NCBI RefSeq assembly: GCF_015714715.1
Contig: NZ_WAHS01000001.1
Span: 248,001 to 312,000 of the forward strand
DNA: 64,000 nucleotides
Direction of reading: 5' to 3'
Source: Aestuariivirga litoralis
GTDB lineage: Bacteria; Pseudomonadota; Alphaproteobacteria; Rhizobiales; Aestuariivirgaceae
A model generated the notes under the pieces. That model was not told where the DNA came from. It made no database searches and worked only from the letters and a program-made list of their open reading frames with translations. Below, in pieces: positions 30,185-40,087 of this stretch. The position numbers and the translations under genes are program-made. Every line of letters starts with the position of its first letter. Position 1 is the stretch's first letter.

Positions 30185-30907
30185 ATGTCTAAGATTATCA
30201 ATATCAAGGCTGCCGCTCGCGGCAAGGCCGGCAAGGGGGCCGCCAGAGCCGTACGTCGCACGGGACTTGTTCCCGGCGTGGTTTACGGCGACAAGCAAGA
30301 GCCCCAGATCATTTCCCTGACCTACAATGCGGTTGAGCCGCATGTGCAAACGGGCCGCTTCCTCTCGACTTTGGTCGATCTCGAGGTTGATGGCAACACA
30401 GTCCGCGCCATTCCGCGCGACGTGCAGTTTGACCCGGTCAAGGACCGCATCACCCATGTGGATTTCCTGCGCCTCGGCAAGGATGCCCGCATCGCCGTTG
30501 ACATCCAGGTTCACTTCAAGAACCAGGAAGCCTCGCCCGCCCTCAAGTCGGGCGCTGTGCTCAACGTCGTGTCGCACACCGTTTCGCTGTACTGCCCGGC
30601 CGACTTCATCCCGGACGAGATCATTGTCGATCTCACCGGCATGCAGATCAACCAGTCAGTCCACTTGTCGCAGATCAAGTTGCCGGACCGCGTGACCTCA
30701 GCTTCGCGTGAAGACGTGACGCTGTGCGCCATCACTGCGCAGGCCAAGGAAGAAGAAGTCGTGGCTGATGCTCCGGCTGCTGCCGACGTTCCGGCTTCCA
30801 ACCAGAAGGCTCCGGATGCAGCTGCTGCTCCCGCCGCTGGTGGCAAGGCTGCTCCTGCTGCCAAGGGTGCTGCACCCGCCGCCGCCGCTGCACCGAAGAA
30901 GAAGTAA
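30185..30907 (+). CDS. rplY: 50S ribosomal protein L25/CTC
   Basis: The product is 240 residues from the ATG at 30185, with TTGGAGAATAAA in front. It binds 5S rRNA. The N-terminal L25 domain (about residues 1-95, AAARGKAGKGAARAVRRTGL, then VPGVVYGDK) is followed by the TL5/CTC C-terminal beta domain. A long Ala/Pro/Lys tail (about residues 195-240) ends the protein, as common in alphaproteobacteria. A strong terminator follows, separating it from the exporter gene. Confidence 0.96.
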   Translation: MSKIINIKAAARGKAGKGAARAVRRTGLVPGVVYGDKQEPQIISLTYNAVEPHVQTGRFLSTLVDLEVDGNTVRAIPRDVQFDPVKDRITHVDFLRLGKDARIAVDIQVHFKNQEASPALKSGAVLNVVSHTVSLYCPADFIPDEIIVDLTGMQINQSVHLSQIKLPDRVTSASREDVTLCAITAQAKEEEVVADAPAAADVPASNQKAPDAAAAPAAGGKAAPAAKGAAPAAAAAPKKK

Positions 30908-30927
30908 GCTCTTCGCCATTCAAGTTG

Positions 30928-30957
30928 AACGGCGGGCAGCGATGCCCGCCGTTTTTA
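30928..30957 (+). terminator. Intrinsic terminator after rplY
   Basis: AACGGCGGGCA pairs with TGCCCGCCGTT around a 4-base loop and is followed by TTTATTT. The stem is perfect and GC-rich, 20 bp after the rplY stop. Confidence 0.9.
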
Positions 30958-31050
30958 TTTGAATTGATAAAAGCCGACACCATGTTGACAGGTCTGGGAC
31001 GTAAGCTTCGCTATACGAAGCGGGTTCAGGCCATCTGAGACAGAGAAATC

Positions 31051-32271
31051 ATGACAGTTGCAAAAGTCGTCGGACGTTTGGGCCGCTTTGAATTCATCAC
31101 GCTGGTCGCCGCCATGATTGCCATTAATGCTTTTGCCATTGATGTGATGTTGCCCGGCCTGCAGCAGATTGGTGCCGGGCTGGGCGAGGCTGATCCCAAC
31201 CGCAGGCAGCTGGTGATTCCAGCCTACATGCTGGGCTTTGGCATTTTGCAGATCGTGTTCGGGCCGCTGTCGGACCGCTATGGGCGGCGCAAGCCCTTGC
31301 TGGTGGGCCTGGTGATTTACTGCCTCGCCGCGTTGAGCGCCTATGTGGTCACGGATTTCAATAGTCTGGTTCTGCTGCGTTGCGTGCAGGGGGCGGGTGC
31401 TGCTGCCTCGGCGGTGATTGCCATGGCCCTGATCCGTGATCTTTTCGTCGGCGATGAGATGGCCAAGACCATGTCGCTGGCCTTCATGGTGATGATGCTG
31501 TCACCCATCTTCGCACCCATTGTCGGGCAGTTCCTGCTGCTGACGCTGGATTGGCGCGGCCTGTTCCTGTTCATGGCTGCCTTGGGTGCGTTGGTCTCCA
31601 TCTGGGTCTTTTTCCGGTTGCCGGAAACGCTGAAGCCGGAGAACAAGCGGCCTTTCGGCTTGCGCCCGATGATCGAAGGATTTGGCATCGTCTTTTCGAA
31701 CTTCGTGTCGCTGCGCCATATCATGGCGACGGCGCTGTTGTTCGGCGCGCTGATGGGCTTTCTCACTTCGGCGCAGCAGATTTATGTCGGCATCTATCAG
31801 GTTGGCCCCTGGTTCCCGGCCTTCTTCGGCGCTGCTGGTGTGGCTGCCGCCTTGGGTGGTTTTGCCAATTCGCAGCTGGTGAACAAATATGGCATGCGCC
31901 GCATCGCGTTTCTGGCATTGCTGGCGTTCTGCGCCATCTCACCGGTGCTGTTGCTGCTCAGCTACCTGAATATGCTTTCGGTGTGGCTGTTCCTTGCGGC
32001 CACGGCCATCCAATTCTTTACCTTCAGCATGGTCATGCCGAATTTCGGCTCGCTGGCGCTTGAGCCTTTGGGTGAGGTCGCCGGCACGGCCGCTTCCGCC
32101 CAGGGCTTCCTGCAAATGGTGTTGGGTGCGGCAATCGGAACCTATATCGGCCAGCAATTCAACGACACCGTCATTCCGCTGGCTGTGGGGCAACTCATCC
32201 TGGCGCTGCTGGCTTTGGCGCTGACGGGGGTTGCGGCGCGCCGGCAGGCCGTGGCAGTGCCCGCGGAATAG
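31051..32271 (+). CDS. MFS drug-resistance transporter, Bcr/CflA type
   Basis: The 406-residue product has twelve hydrophobic segments. DVMLPGLQQIGAGLGE in helix 1, the loop 2-3 motif GPLSDRYGRRKPLL and the motif C-like region LSPIFAPIVGQFLLLTLDWR in helix 5 are typical of the Bcr/CflA (DHA1) exporters. It probably expels a drug or metabolite by proton antiport; the substrate is unknown. With the next gene it sits between rplY and pth, which are neighbours in many relatives. Confidence 0.9.
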   Translation: MTVAKVVGRLGRFEFITLVAAMIAINAFAIDVMLPGLQQIGAGLGEADPNRRQLVIPAYMLGFGILQIVFGPLSDRYGRRKPLLVGLVIYCLAALSAYVVTDFNSLVLLRCVQGAGAAASAVIAMALIRDLFVGDEMAKTMSLAFMVMMLSPIFAPIVGQFLLLTLDWRGLFLFMAALGALVSIWVFFRLPETLKPENKRPFGLRPMIEGFGIVFSNFVSLRHIMATALLFGALMGFLTSAQQIYVGIYQVGPWFPAFFGAAGVAAALGGFANSQLVNKYGMRRIAFLALLAFCAISPVLLLLSYLNMLSVWLFLAATAIQFFTFSMVMPNFGSLALEPLGEVAGTAASAQGFLQMVLGAAIGTYIGQQFNDTVIPLAVGQLILALLALALTGVAARRQAVAVPAE

Positions 32272-32292
32272 AAGCGAGTGGAGCAGAATCCG

Positions 32293-32649
32293 ATGCAACA
32301 TCATCCCAGTCCACGCGACGTGATCAACCGGCAGCTTGAGGTTTATAACGCGCATGACATTGAGGGCTATTGTGCCCTGTTTGCCGGGGACGCTGTTATT
32401 TCAGACCTGATTACCGGGCAGACGATCTGCAATGGGCTTGATGAAATCAGGAAGGTTTACACGGCGCGCTTTGCCGACAATCCAAAACTTCATTGCGTGG
32501 TTCACCAGCACATGGACGGCGCTGACTATGCGATCGACAAGGAAACGGTCAGCGGGCTTCCCTCCGGAAATCTTCACATCATGGCCATCTACGAAGTGCG
32601 CGAAGGCTTGATCCGATCCCTGCGGTTCATCCGGTGGACGGATCATTGA
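32293..32649 (+). CDS. SnoaL/NTF2-like protein
   Basis: The product is 118 residues from the ATG at 32293, with GGAG 9 bases upstream; a GTG at 32278 is an alternative. RQLEVYNAHDIEGYCALFAGD with a following GLDEIRKVYTARFAD is the usual opening of the SnoaL-like alpha+beta barrel, a fold shared by small isomerases, hydrolases and ligand-binding proteins. No catalytic set is recognisable. It lies 21 bp after the exporter and probably belongs to its transcript. Confidence 0.75.
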   Translation: MQHHPSPRDVINRQLEVYNAHDIEGYCALFAGDAVISDLITGQTICNGLDEIRKVYTARFADNPKLHCVVHQHMDGADYAIDKETVSGLPSGNLHIMAIYEVREGLIRSLRFIRWTDH

Positions 32650-32725
32650 GCTTTGGCCCCTATCCTTGCACGGGTCACCGCCATCGCCTATAGCCACCGC
32701 TGAACCAACCCACACAGGATAGAAG

Positions 32726-33322
32726 ATGTTTCTGTTCGTTGGCCTTGGCAATCCCGGGGCGCAATATGCTTCGAACCGGCACAATATCGGGTTCATGGCG
32801 GCGGATGTCATACACAGCCGCCATCATTTTTCGCCGTGGCGCAAGAAGTTCAAAGGCGAGCTTTCCGACGGCACGCTGGCCGGTGAGAAAGTGCTGCTGC
32901 TGAAGCCGCAGACTTTCATGAATGAAAGCGGCCGCAGCGTGGGCGAGGCGCAACGTTTCCACGATATTCCGCTGACCAACATCTATGTTTTTTACGATGA
33001 GCTTGATCTGGAGCCCGGCAAGGTGCGGGTGCGCCTGGGCGGCGGAGCAGCAGGCCATAATGGCATCCGCTCAATCAGCAATCACATCACGCCGGACTTC
33101 AAGCGGGTGCGCCTCGGCATCGGTCATCCCGGCGACAAGCGCTTCGTGCAGCCGCATGTGCTGGGCAATTTTGCCAAGGACGACAAGGACTGGCTGGTCA
33201 AGGTACTCGACACTGTAGCCGATGAAGCCGCCATGCTGGCCGAGGGCCTGGATGAAAAATTCCAGAGCAAGGTGGCGATGATCGTCAACCCGCCAAGGCC
33301 GAACGGCGTGAGGGTTGAGTAG
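32726..33322 (+). CDS. pth: Peptidyl-tRNA hydrolase
   Basis: The 198-residue product frees tRNA from prematurely released peptidyl-tRNA. FVGLGNPGAQYASNRHNIGF gives the catalytic His19 in its usual place. LLKPQTFMNESGRSV, the Asp-containing YVFYDELDLEPGKVR and GGGAAGHNGIRSI are all intact. The length is typical. It ends 9 bp before the stop of the convergent acyltransferase gene. Confidence 0.97.
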   Translation: MFLFVGLGNPGAQYASNRHNIGFMAADVIHSRHHFSPWRKKFKGELSDGTLAGEKVLLLKPQTFMNESGRSVGEAQRFHDIPLTNIYVFYDELDLEPGKVRVRLGGGAAGHNGIRSISNHITPDFKRVRLGIGHPGDKRFVQPHVLGNFAKDDKDWLVKVLDTVADEAAMLAEGLDEKFQSKVAMIVNPPRPNGVRVE

Positions 33323-33331
33323 AGCAGAAGA

Positions 33332-35263
33332 TCACTGCGGTTGGTCGCTGAACATCCTGGCGGCCAGAAAATCGGTCAAGCTCTCGGATGCAAAACTGCT
33401 GAGATGGAGATCATCCGACATCATGGGATTGCCGTCATGCAACAGATCGCAGATTTTTGGCCCGCACAATGCGTCGGTGAGTTTCACCAGATGCAAAGGC
33501 TCCGCCTTGGCGACGGCATCAAAGATGGCAATATTCTCGCGATCCCGCCATTCCAACTGTGCGACTTTGGGCCTGAGTTCGGCATAAGATCCAAAATAGC
33601 GCATTTTGGCGTAAGTCTCGGGGACCCTGACCTTAGGGTAGGAGCCAAGCACACAGCAGACAATGTAAAGTTTTATACCGCGCTGGTGCATTTGTTTGGC
33701 CATATCAAGCACCAATGGCTCATAATCGGCCACGTAAGTCCTGGCCAAGTTCGGGTTGGAGGGGCCATGCCAGAACGCATGCAAGATAACTGATTTTGGT
33801 TTCAATGTGTCAACAATGCCCAGCAGTGCATGCTGAAATCTCAAACACGCTTCGTCTGTGCCGCCCATATATTCAGCCGCGCCAGGTATCGGGTTGCAGG
33901 AATGTCTGCCCAAAAACAGACCGCTTTTCCCTCGCCTTTCTGCTGCCATGCTGACACCGTTGGTCAGAACGGCACCAAAACTGTCACCCAGCAAGAGAAA
34001 ATCCACGTTGCCTCCAGCAACCCCCAGACGACAGTCCTTCATCATGGCGGCGTCGACGTGATCAGGACCGTTGAAGCAATAGGGACCAAATGACTTTCTG
34101 GATTGTGCCGCACTTGCGATGGCATCGACGTCGGGGGGAATACGAGTGGGAAAGCCTTCCATCAGCAAACACGCACCACCAAAAACAATAAGTGCAACCG
34201 AGCCAGCCGTTAGGCTCGCAACAACGGGAATTGTCGCAATGCGCTTCTGTCGAAAAGGACGCTCGACTATGTACCAACTAATCACAGCTAGAGCGAAGAT
34301 CAGCGCGATCAAGCCGTAAAAGAAATTCTGCTCAGGTGCCAGGATGGTGCGGAATCTGACCAATGCAAAGACAGGTTGGTGCCAGAGATAGAGGCTGTAG
34401 CTGATCAGGCCTACAAACACCAAGGGCCTGAAGGCGAGGAAGCGCTGGGCGTAGGTGCCTTCGCGACCAACGAGCAACACAAGACCAGTGCCCACAACAG
34501 GGATCAAGGCCCAGAGAGACGGAAAGGGTGTTGCGTTGTCAAAGTAGAAAAACGAAGTAACGGTGACCAACAATCCCACAGCGGACAGCATATTGCCGAC
34601 AAGCAAATCCGGGCGGAATTGAAGTTGCGAACATATTGCGCCAGCCAGCAATTCCCAGGCCCTGGTATGGGGACCATAAAAATCGAGGCTAGGGTTCTGA
34701 TAGGCATAGTATTGACTGAGCGCCAAGCTCGCCAATGCAGCAACAATAAGCACTGACAGTATATGTTGCCTTGCCACACGCCAGAGCAGAACCATGAGTA
34801 GCGGAAAGAATATGTAATATTGCTCTTCAATGGCCAAGCTCCAGGTGTGAAGCAGCGGCTTGAGATTTGATGCTCCGTCGAAATAACCGCTCTCGCTGTA
34901 AAACAGAAAGTTGGAGGAAAAGGTGGCGGCAGCAACAACACTTGCCCCAAAACTCTTCAGGTTGAGAGGAAACATCCAGGCCCATGCAAAGGCCGAAGTT
35001 AGCGCTACAACAAGGAGGAGGGCTGGCAGGATGCGCCGGGCCCGGCGCTCGTAGAATTTTGCAAAACTGAAAGTGCCGGCCTCCAGGTCTTTGACGATGA
35101 TCGAGGTGATGAGAAATCCGCTGATCACGAAGAATACATCGACGCCGATGAAGCCGCCTTTGAGGGGAGCAAGACCAGCATGGAACAGGATGACGGCAGA
35201 AACCGCAAGCGCCCTCAGCCCATCAATCTCAGGACGGTATTTGCTGATTTCCGTTTGCCCCAC
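33332..35263 (-). CDS. Acyltransferase 3 with C-terminal SGNH domain
   Basis: The 643-residue product is OafA/YrhL-like. The N-terminal membrane acyltransferase 3 domain (about residues 1-360, around ten helices) has RPEIDGLRALAVSAVILFHA, GGFIGVDVFFVISGFLIT and YERRARRILPAL. The C-terminal periplasmic SGNH hydrolase-like domain has the GDS block (VDFLLLGDSFGAV) and the late DDLHLSS with Asp and His. Such proteins O-acetylate LPS, peptidoglycan or exopolysaccharide. It may modify the glycan of the 17-30 kb locus. The local sequence looks more AT-rich than its pth and ychF neighbours, which suggests acquisition. Confidence 0.92.
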   Translation of the reverse strand: MGQTEISKYRPEIDGLRALAVSAVILFHAGLAPLKGGFIGVDVFFVISGFLITSIIVKDLEAGTFSFAKFYERRARRILPALLLVVALTSAFAWAWMFPLNLKSFGASVVAAATFSSNFLFYSESGYFDGASNLKPLLHTWSLAIEEQYYIFFPLLMVLLWRVARQHILSVLIVAALASLALSQYYAYQNPSLDFYGPHTRAWELLAGAICSQLQFRPDLLVGNMLSAVGLLVTVTSFFYFDNATPFPSLWALIPVVGTGLVLLVGREGTYAQRFLAFRPLVFVGLISYSLYLWHQPVFALVRFRTILAPEQNFFYGLIALIFALAVISWYIVERPFRQKRIATIPVVASLTAGSVALIVFGGACLLMEGFPTRIPPDVDAIASAAQSRKSFGPYCFNGPDHVDAAMMKDCRLGVAGGNVDFLLLGDSFGAVLTNGVSMAAERRGKSGLFLGRHSCNPIPGAAEYMGGTDEACLRFQHALLGIVDTLKPKSVILHAFWHGPSNPNLARTYVADYEPLVLDMAKQMHQRGIKLYIVCCVLGSYPKVRVPETYAKMRYFGSYAELRPKVAQLEWRDRENIAIFDAVAKAEPLHLVKLTDALCGPKICDLLHDGNPMMSDDLHLSSFASESLTDFLAARMFSDQPQ

Positions 35264-35440
35264 TCAAAACCCCAGAAAATGCGTTTCTTGATCTGTTATT
35301 GCAGGTTTAGTGTTGTGAAGGAACAGGTTACAAACCCGCTTTTATCGGGCGGCTTGCAGCTTCATGATGTTTCCGGCGCACCGATAGACAGGCCGGGTCT
35401 TGCGCCCTATATGCAGCGCAAGAATTTCTGGAGATGACTT

Positions 35441-36538
35441 ATGGGTTTCAAATGCGGCATTGTGGGCCTTCCGAATGTGGGCAAGTCCACCTTGTTCAAT
35501 GCGCTGACGCAGACTTCTGCCGCGCAGGCGGCGAATTATCCGTTCTGCACGATTGAGCCCAATGTGGGCGATGTGGCGGTGCCGGATGCGCGGCTGGACA
35601 CGCTGGCTGCGATTGCAAACTCGGCTCAGATCATCCCCACGCGGTTGACCTTTGTGGATATTGCCGGCCTGGTGAAGGGGGCCTCGAAGGGCGAAGGCCT
35701 GGGCAACCAGTTCCTTGCCAATATCCGCGAGACCGATGCCATCGCTCACGTGGTGCGCTGCTTTGAAGATGGCGACATCACGCATGTCTCCGGCAAGATC
35801 GATCCGCTGGCCGATATCGAAACCATCGAGACCGAGCTGATGCTGGCCGATCTCGACAGCCTCGAAAAGCGTTACCCCGCTATGGAGAAGAAGGGCAAGC
35901 AGGGCGACAAGGAATCGAAGGAGCTTGCGGAGCTCATGCTGCGCCCGTTGCTGTTGCTTCGCGAAGGCAAGCCCGCGCGCCTGACTGAGCGCACGCCTGA
36001 TGAAGAGAAGACGTTCCAGGGCCTCGGCCTGCTGTCATCGAAGCCCGTACTTTATGTGTGCAATGTGGAAGAGGGTGCGGCCGATAAGGGCAACGCCTTC
36101 TCCGACAAGGTGATCGCCTTCGCCAAGACAGAAGGCAATGTGGCGGTTGTCGTCTCTGCCAAGATCGAAAGTGAGATCGCCATTCTGCCGATTGGCGACC
36201 AGAAGGATTATCTGGAAGCCGTGGGCCTTTCAGAACCTGGCCTGAACCGCGTGATCCGCGCCGGCTATGCGCTGCTCGGCCTCAACACCTATTTCACCGT
36301 GGGCCCGAAAGAAGCCCGCGCCTGGACCATCACCAAGGGCACCAAGGCACCGGGTGCAGCAGGCGTGATCCATACCGATTTCGAAAAGGGCTTCATCCGC
36401 TCGGAAACCATTGCCTATGATGACTACGTTTCAGGCAAGGGCGAAGCGGGTGCCAAGGTCGCCGGCAAGTTCAGGCTGGAAGGCAAGGACTACGTGGTCG
36501 CCGACGGCGACGTGATGCATTTCAGGTTTAATACCTAA
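35441..36538 (+). CDS. ychF: Redox-regulated ATPase YchF (Obg family)
   Basis: The 365-residue product has G1 [16 protein letters not shown]3 [17 protein letters not shown] and the altered G4 that gives this family ATP preference (YVCNVEE). The C-terminal TGS domain ends [20 protein letters not shown]. It binds ribosomes and has a role in stress response. The start has GGAGATGACTT upstream. Its stop overlaps that of the convergent DMT transporter by 4 bp. Confidence 0.97.
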   Translation: MGFKCGIVGLPNVGKSTLFNALTQTSAAQAANYPFCTIEPNVGDVAVPDARLDTLAAIANSAQIIPTRLTFVDIAGLVKGASKGEGLGNQFLANIRETDAIAHVVRCFEDGDITHVSGKIDPLADIETIETELMLADLDSLEKRYPAMEKKGKQGDKESKELAELMLRPLLLLREGKPARLTERTPDEEKTFQGLGLLSSKPVLYVCNVEEGAADKGNAFSDKVIAFAKTEGNVAVVVSAKIESEIAILPIGDQKDYLEAVGLSEPGLNRVIRAGYALLGLNTYFTVGPKEARAWTITKGTKAPGAAGVIHTDFEKGFIRSETIAYDDYVSGKGEAGAKVAGKFRLEGKDYVVADGDVMHFRFNT

Positions 36539-37440
36539 GACCCAGCGCCTGCTGTTTTCGCTGCTCTGCCGATGAGCGTTGACGCCAGCAACGCGGCGAG
36601 GACGATTGTGCCGCCGAGATATTGGTTCACCTCCATCCGTTCGCCGAGCAGCAGTGCGGCAACGATTGTGGTGACCACGGGCTCAACATTGAAAAATGGA
36701 GCGACGGTGGACGCGGGCGCGAAACGCAGCGATAGCATTTGCACCAGATAGGCGACGAGATAGACGCAAGCCAAGGCCGCCAGCGCCAGCCAGCCTGGGG
36801 CCATGGCGCTGCCGCCGTGCAAAAACTGCAGGCTGCCAGAGCTTAAGTAAAGCGCGATCACCAGGATGGGCGGCAGTATGGCCGCATGCACCAGGCTGCC
36901 AGAGGCGCTGGGCGGCATATGATGCGACAAGGCGCGGCCAGTGAAAAACTGCAGGGCGTAGCCAAAAGCCGCTGCGAAGGCGAGCGTGATGCCGCGCATA
37001 TCCAGCCGGTCAAAGCTGGGTCCGACCGCGATGGCCAAACCGATAAAGGCCAGTACAGCAATCAGAATGCGGAGGAGGCCGGGCGCACGCTTTTCCACCA
37101 ACGGCGCGATCAGCATGATGAGCACCGGCGAAAGGTAAAAGATAATCACGGCCAGCCCGACCGGAATGAATTGGACCGAGGCCAGATAGGCGATGGAAAC
37201 CAGCAGCGTGCCCACGCACTGGCCCAGAAAGACGGGCCACGCGGTTTTTGGGATGGACAATTTTTCGCCCAAGAGCAGTGCGATCAATGCGAAAGCGGTG
37301 GCAACGAAAACTGTGCGCGTCAGGGTGCTTTCAATCGCCGGGATGCCGCTATTGTAGGCGGTGCGCACGCAGATTGGGACGAAGCCATAGAAGGATGCCG
37401 AAACAATTGCACTGACAATGCCAAGGCTGGTGCGGTTCAG
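36535..37440 (-). CDS. EamA/DMT-family transporter
   Basis: About ten membrane segments form two EamA repeats; GLAVIIFYLSPVLIMLIAPL and PVVTTIVAALLLGERMEVNQ are typical. The first standard start codon in frame is the GTG at 37368, but that would cut off most of helix 1. Coding-looking sequence (LGIVSAIVSASFYGFVPI) continues in frame up to a stop just beyond the apt end, and the only start candidates there are CTG at 37440 or 37446. CTG at 37440 lies 8 bases after GAGGGG, so I chose it (301 residues). The substrate is unknown. Confidence 0.75.
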   Translation of the reverse strand: MNRTSLGIVSAIVSASFYGFVPICVRTAYNSGIPAIESTLTRTVFVATAFALIALLLGEKLSIPKTAWPVFLGQCVGTLLVSIAYLASVQFIPVGLAVIIFYLSPVLIMLIAPLVEKRAPGLLRILIAVLAFIGLAIAVGPSFDRLDMRGITLAFAAAFGYALQFFTGRALSHHMPPSASGSLVHAAILPPILVIALYLSSGSLQFLHGGSAMAPGWLALAALACVYLVAYLVQMLSLRFAPASTVAPFFNVEPVVTTIVAALLLGERMEVNQYLGGTIVLAALLASTLIGRAAKTAGAGS

Positions 37441-37442
37441 GA

Positions 37443-37988
37443 TCAGTGCCCCTCAAACCCCACCAGCGTATGAACCTTCACGCCCTTGGCGCGCAGTTTC
37501 TCGGCGCCGCCGAGGTCAGGCAGATCAATCACAAACGCTGCGGCCAGCACTTCGCCGCCTGATTTGCGGATGAGGTCAATCGCAGCACCGGCCGTGCCGC
37601 CGGTGGCGATGAGGTCGTCGATCAGCAGGATGCGGTCGCCTTCCTTGATCGCGTCGGCGTGGATTTCGATGGTATCCACGCCATATTCCAGCGCGTAATC
37701 CTGGCCGATGGTGCGGGCCGGGAGCTTGCCCTTTTTACGGATTGGCACGAAGCCGCGGCCCAGCGCATGCGCGACGGCACCGCCCAAGATGAAGCCGCGC
37801 GCTTCGATGCCGGCCACATATTCAAAATCGCCATGCAGGAAGGGCCAGGCCAATTCATCCACCGCCGCGCGGTAGGCATGCATATTGGCCAGCAGCGTGG
37901 TGATGTCGCGGAACAGGATGCCGGGCTTGGGATAATCCGGAATGGTGCGGATATAGCGCTTGATGTCGAAGCCGTTGCGCAGGTCCAT
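37443..37988 (-). CDS. apt: Adenine phosphoribosyltransferase
   Basis: The 181-residue product has the Apt opening ([20 protein letters not shown]), the base-site block [17 protein letters not shown] and the PRPP loop [20 protein letters not shown]. It salvages adenine to AMP. AGGAG lies 7 bases before the ATG. The DMT transporter follows with overlap, so the two are coupled. Relatives often place apt beside petABC and mtnP, both nearby here. Confidence 0.97.
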   Translation of the reverse strand: MDLRNGFDIKRYIRTIPDYPKPGILFRDITTLLANMHAYRAAVDELAWPFLHGDFEYVAGIEARGFILGGAVAHALGRGFVPIRKKGKLPARTIGQDYALEYGVDTIEIHADAIKEGDRILLIDDLIATGGTAGAAIDLIRKSGGEVLAAAFVIDLPDLGGAEKLRAKGVKVHTLVGFEGH

Positions 37989-37997
37989 GTTATTCTC

Positions 37998-38846
37998 CTA
38001 AGGCCATTTCACTTCGGGCGGCATGGACGAGAGAATGCTGTCCACATTGCCGCCGGTCTTCAGGCCGAAAATCGTGCCGCGATCATAGAGCAGATTGAAC
38101 TCGACGTAACGGCCACGGCGCACCAGTTGCTCCTCGCGGTCTTCCTCGGTCCAGTGCTTCTTCATGTTGTTTGCCACGATCTGCGGATAGATGTTGAGGA
38201 AGCTGCTGCCCACATCCTTGACGAAATCCAGATCAGACGCATCATCGCCGGAATGCAGGTTGTCGAAGAAGATGCCACCAATGCCGCGCGGCTCATGGCG
38301 GTGGGGCAAATAGAAATAATCATCGCACCATTTTTTATAGCGCGGATAGTCGGCCACCAGATGATCCTCGCAGGCGTTTTTCATCGCGGCGTGAAAGGCC
38401 ATGGCATCGGGATCGGTTTGTGAGCGCCTGCGGTTCAGCATCGGCGTCAAATCAGCCCCACCGCCGAACCAGTGGCGGGTGGTGACGACGAGGCGGGTAT
38501 TCATATGCACCGCCGGCACATGCGGATTTTTTGGATGGATGATGAGCGAAATGCCCGACGCCCAGAAGCGTGGATCATCCTTGGCACCCGGCATCTGCGC
38601 GGCAAATTCCGGTGAGAACTCGCCATGCACGGTGGAGCAGTGCACGCCCGCCTTTTCGAACAGCTCACCATGGAGCAGGGCCATGGTGCCGCCGCCGCCA
38701 TTTTCAGCGCGCGTCCATGGGCTTTTCACGAAATGGGATTCGGAGAATTCGCCTTCGAGTTTTTCCAGCGCCTTGATCAGTTCGTCACGCAAGCTTTCGA
38801 ACCACGCGCGCGAAACGGCCTTGAGATTTTCGAGATCAGATTTCAT
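37998..38846 (-). CDS. hemF: Oxygen-dependent coproporphyrinogen III oxidase
   Basis: The 282-residue product has [40 protein letters not shown] and [18 protein letters not shown], then [20 protein letters not shown], which are conserved HemF blocks. It makes protoporphyrinogen IX precursors under aerobic conditions. The protein is slightly shorter than the roughly 300 residues of E. coli HemF, without loss of known motifs. It ends 9 bp before apt on the same strand. Confidence 0.97.
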   Translation of the reverse strand: MKSDLENLKAVSRAWFESLRDELIKALEKLEGEFSESHFVKSPWTRAENGGGGTMALLHGELFEKAGVHCSTVHGEFSPEFAAQMPGAKDDPRFWASGISLIIHPKNPHVPAVHMNTRLVVTTRHWFGGGADLTPMLNRRRSQTDPDAMAFHAAMKNACEDHLVADYPRYKKWCDDYFYLPHRHEPRGIGGIFFDNLHSGDDASDLDFVKDVGSSFLNIYPQIVANNMKKHWTEEDREEQLVRRGRYVEFNLLYDRGTIFGLKTGGNVDSILSSMPPEVKWP

Positions 38847-38866
38847 GTGGTCAAGCTAGCGGAAGG

Positions 38867-39328
38867 TCAGCCGGTTGGAAACTGGCGCAACTGCCGCAAG
38901 GCCTCGCCGGTCACCATGCTGGCGGCCATGGCCACATTCAGCGAGCGCAGGCCCGGCGCCATCGGGATGCGGATGCGGGCATCGGCGGCCTCATGTACGT
39001 CATCCGGCACACCGGCGGATTCTCGGCCGAGCAGCAGAATATCATCCGGCTGGAAGGCGAAATCCACGTGAGGCACGCTGGCCTTGGTGGAGAGCAGCAC
39101 GATCCTGCGGCCAGCGTTGTCTGCGCGGAATGCGGCCCAGGAGGCGGCGCGGGCCAGATCCAGTTTTTCAAGGTAATCCATGCCGGCGCGCCTGAATCCA
39201 GAATCAGTGAAGGCGAAGCCTGCAGGCTCGATAATGGTCAGGCGCAGGCCAAAGCAGGCGCACATCCTGCCGATGGTTGCGGCATTGGGCGCGATGTCAG
39301 GCTGGTAGAGGGCGATTTCGAGGCTCAT
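38867..39328 (-). CDS. trmL: tRNA (cytidine(34)-2'-O)-methyltransferase
   Basis: The 153-residue product is a SPOUT methyltransferase. LYQPDIAPNAATIGRMCACF forms the N-terminus, ILLLGRESAGVPDDV and IPMAPGLRSLNVAMAASMV form the knotted SAM site. It methylates the wobble base of leucine tRNAs. The compact length is that of TrmL. It precedes hemF on the same strand, 20 bp upstream. Confidence 0.93.
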   Translation of the reverse strand: MSLEIALYQPDIAPNAATIGRMCACFGLRLTIIEPAGFAFTDSGFRRAGMDYLEKLDLARAASWAAFRADNAGRRIVLLSTKASVPHVDFAFQPDDILLLGRESAGVPDDVHEAADARIRIPMAPGLRSLNVAMAASMVTGEALRQLRQFPTG

Positions 39329-39476
39329 TTACAGGGTTTTAGAGCGATTTTCCGTTGCGGCAAAGGTGCCCGTCCCTGCGACATCCAGTTTGCTAGACTT
39401 CTTTTGGCCACAATGCCAAAACCGGGCCAACTTGGGTCTCTTCGTGGCCCATCGTTTCTATGAGAGGGTGAGACCT

Positions 39477-40070
39477 GTGGCTGATACGGTACATGATGAT
39501 GTCAACCGGCGCGACTTCCTGATGATTGCCACTGGTGCTGCGGCCGGTGTGGGCGCTGTGCTCACCGCTTGGCCCTTCGTGCACCAGATGAACCCTGACC
39601 AGGCCGTGCTGGCCCTGGCCACCACGCAAGTTGATCTGGCTCCCATCGCTGAAGGCCAGGCCGTGACGATCAAATGGCGCGGCAACCCCGTCCTGATCCG
39701 CCACCGCACCAAGCCGGAAATTGATCTGGCCAAGGGCGTTGCCATGGCCGACCTGAAAGACCCCGTGTCGCGCAATGCCAACGCCAAAGATGGCAGCGAA
39801 GCCACCGATGAAAACCGCGTGGTGGGCGGCAAGGAACAGTTTTTGATCATGATGGGTGTGTGCACCCATCTGGGTTGCGTGCCGGACGGTGCCAATCCCT
39901 TGCGCGAATTCGCAGTGGTCGAAGGCTCGGAAAAAACCGGCGGCTGGTTCTGCCCATGCCATGGTTCGCAATATGATACGGCGGGCCGCATCCGCAAAGG
40001 CCCGGCCCCTGAGAACCTGGCTGTGCCACCCTATAAATACCTCTCCGACACCAAGATCCAAATCGGCTAA
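39477..40070 (+). CDS. petA: Rieske iron-sulfur subunit of cytochrome bc1
   Basis: The product is 197 residues with a GTG start at 39477 preceded by GAGGG; the frame above it gives no family-like sequence. A Tat-type leader ([15 protein letters not shown]) merges with the membrane anchor at about residues 14-34. The 2Fe-2S motifs CTHLGC (129-134) and CPCHGS (159-164) supply C129, H131, C159 and H162, with C134 and C161 as the disulfide pair. It starts the petABC operon. Confidence 0.96.
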   Translation: MADTVHDDVNRRDFLMIATGAAAGVGAVLTAWPFVHQMNPDQAVLALATTQVDLAPIAEGQAVTIKWRGNPVLIRHRTKPEIDLAKGVAMADLKDPVSRNANAKDGSEATDENRVVGGKEQFLIMMGVCTHLGCVPDGANPLREFAVVEGSEKTGGWFCPCHGSQYDTAGRIRKGPAPENLAVPPYKYLSDTKIQIG

Positions 40071-40087
40071 TTCGCGGAAAGACGAGC

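Noticed and set aside
30116-30577. Minus-strand open frame opposite rplY
   Set aside because: Shadow of L25. Its last residues resemble the remnant at 24500 only because the two DNA repeats are similar.
30985-31021. TTGACA at 30985 with TATACG at 31012, and inverted repeat GCTTCG/CGAAGC at 31005-31021, before the MFS gene
   Set aside because: The spacing of 21 bases is too long for a sigma-70 promoter, and the 6-bp arms are short enough to be chance; left out as a feature.
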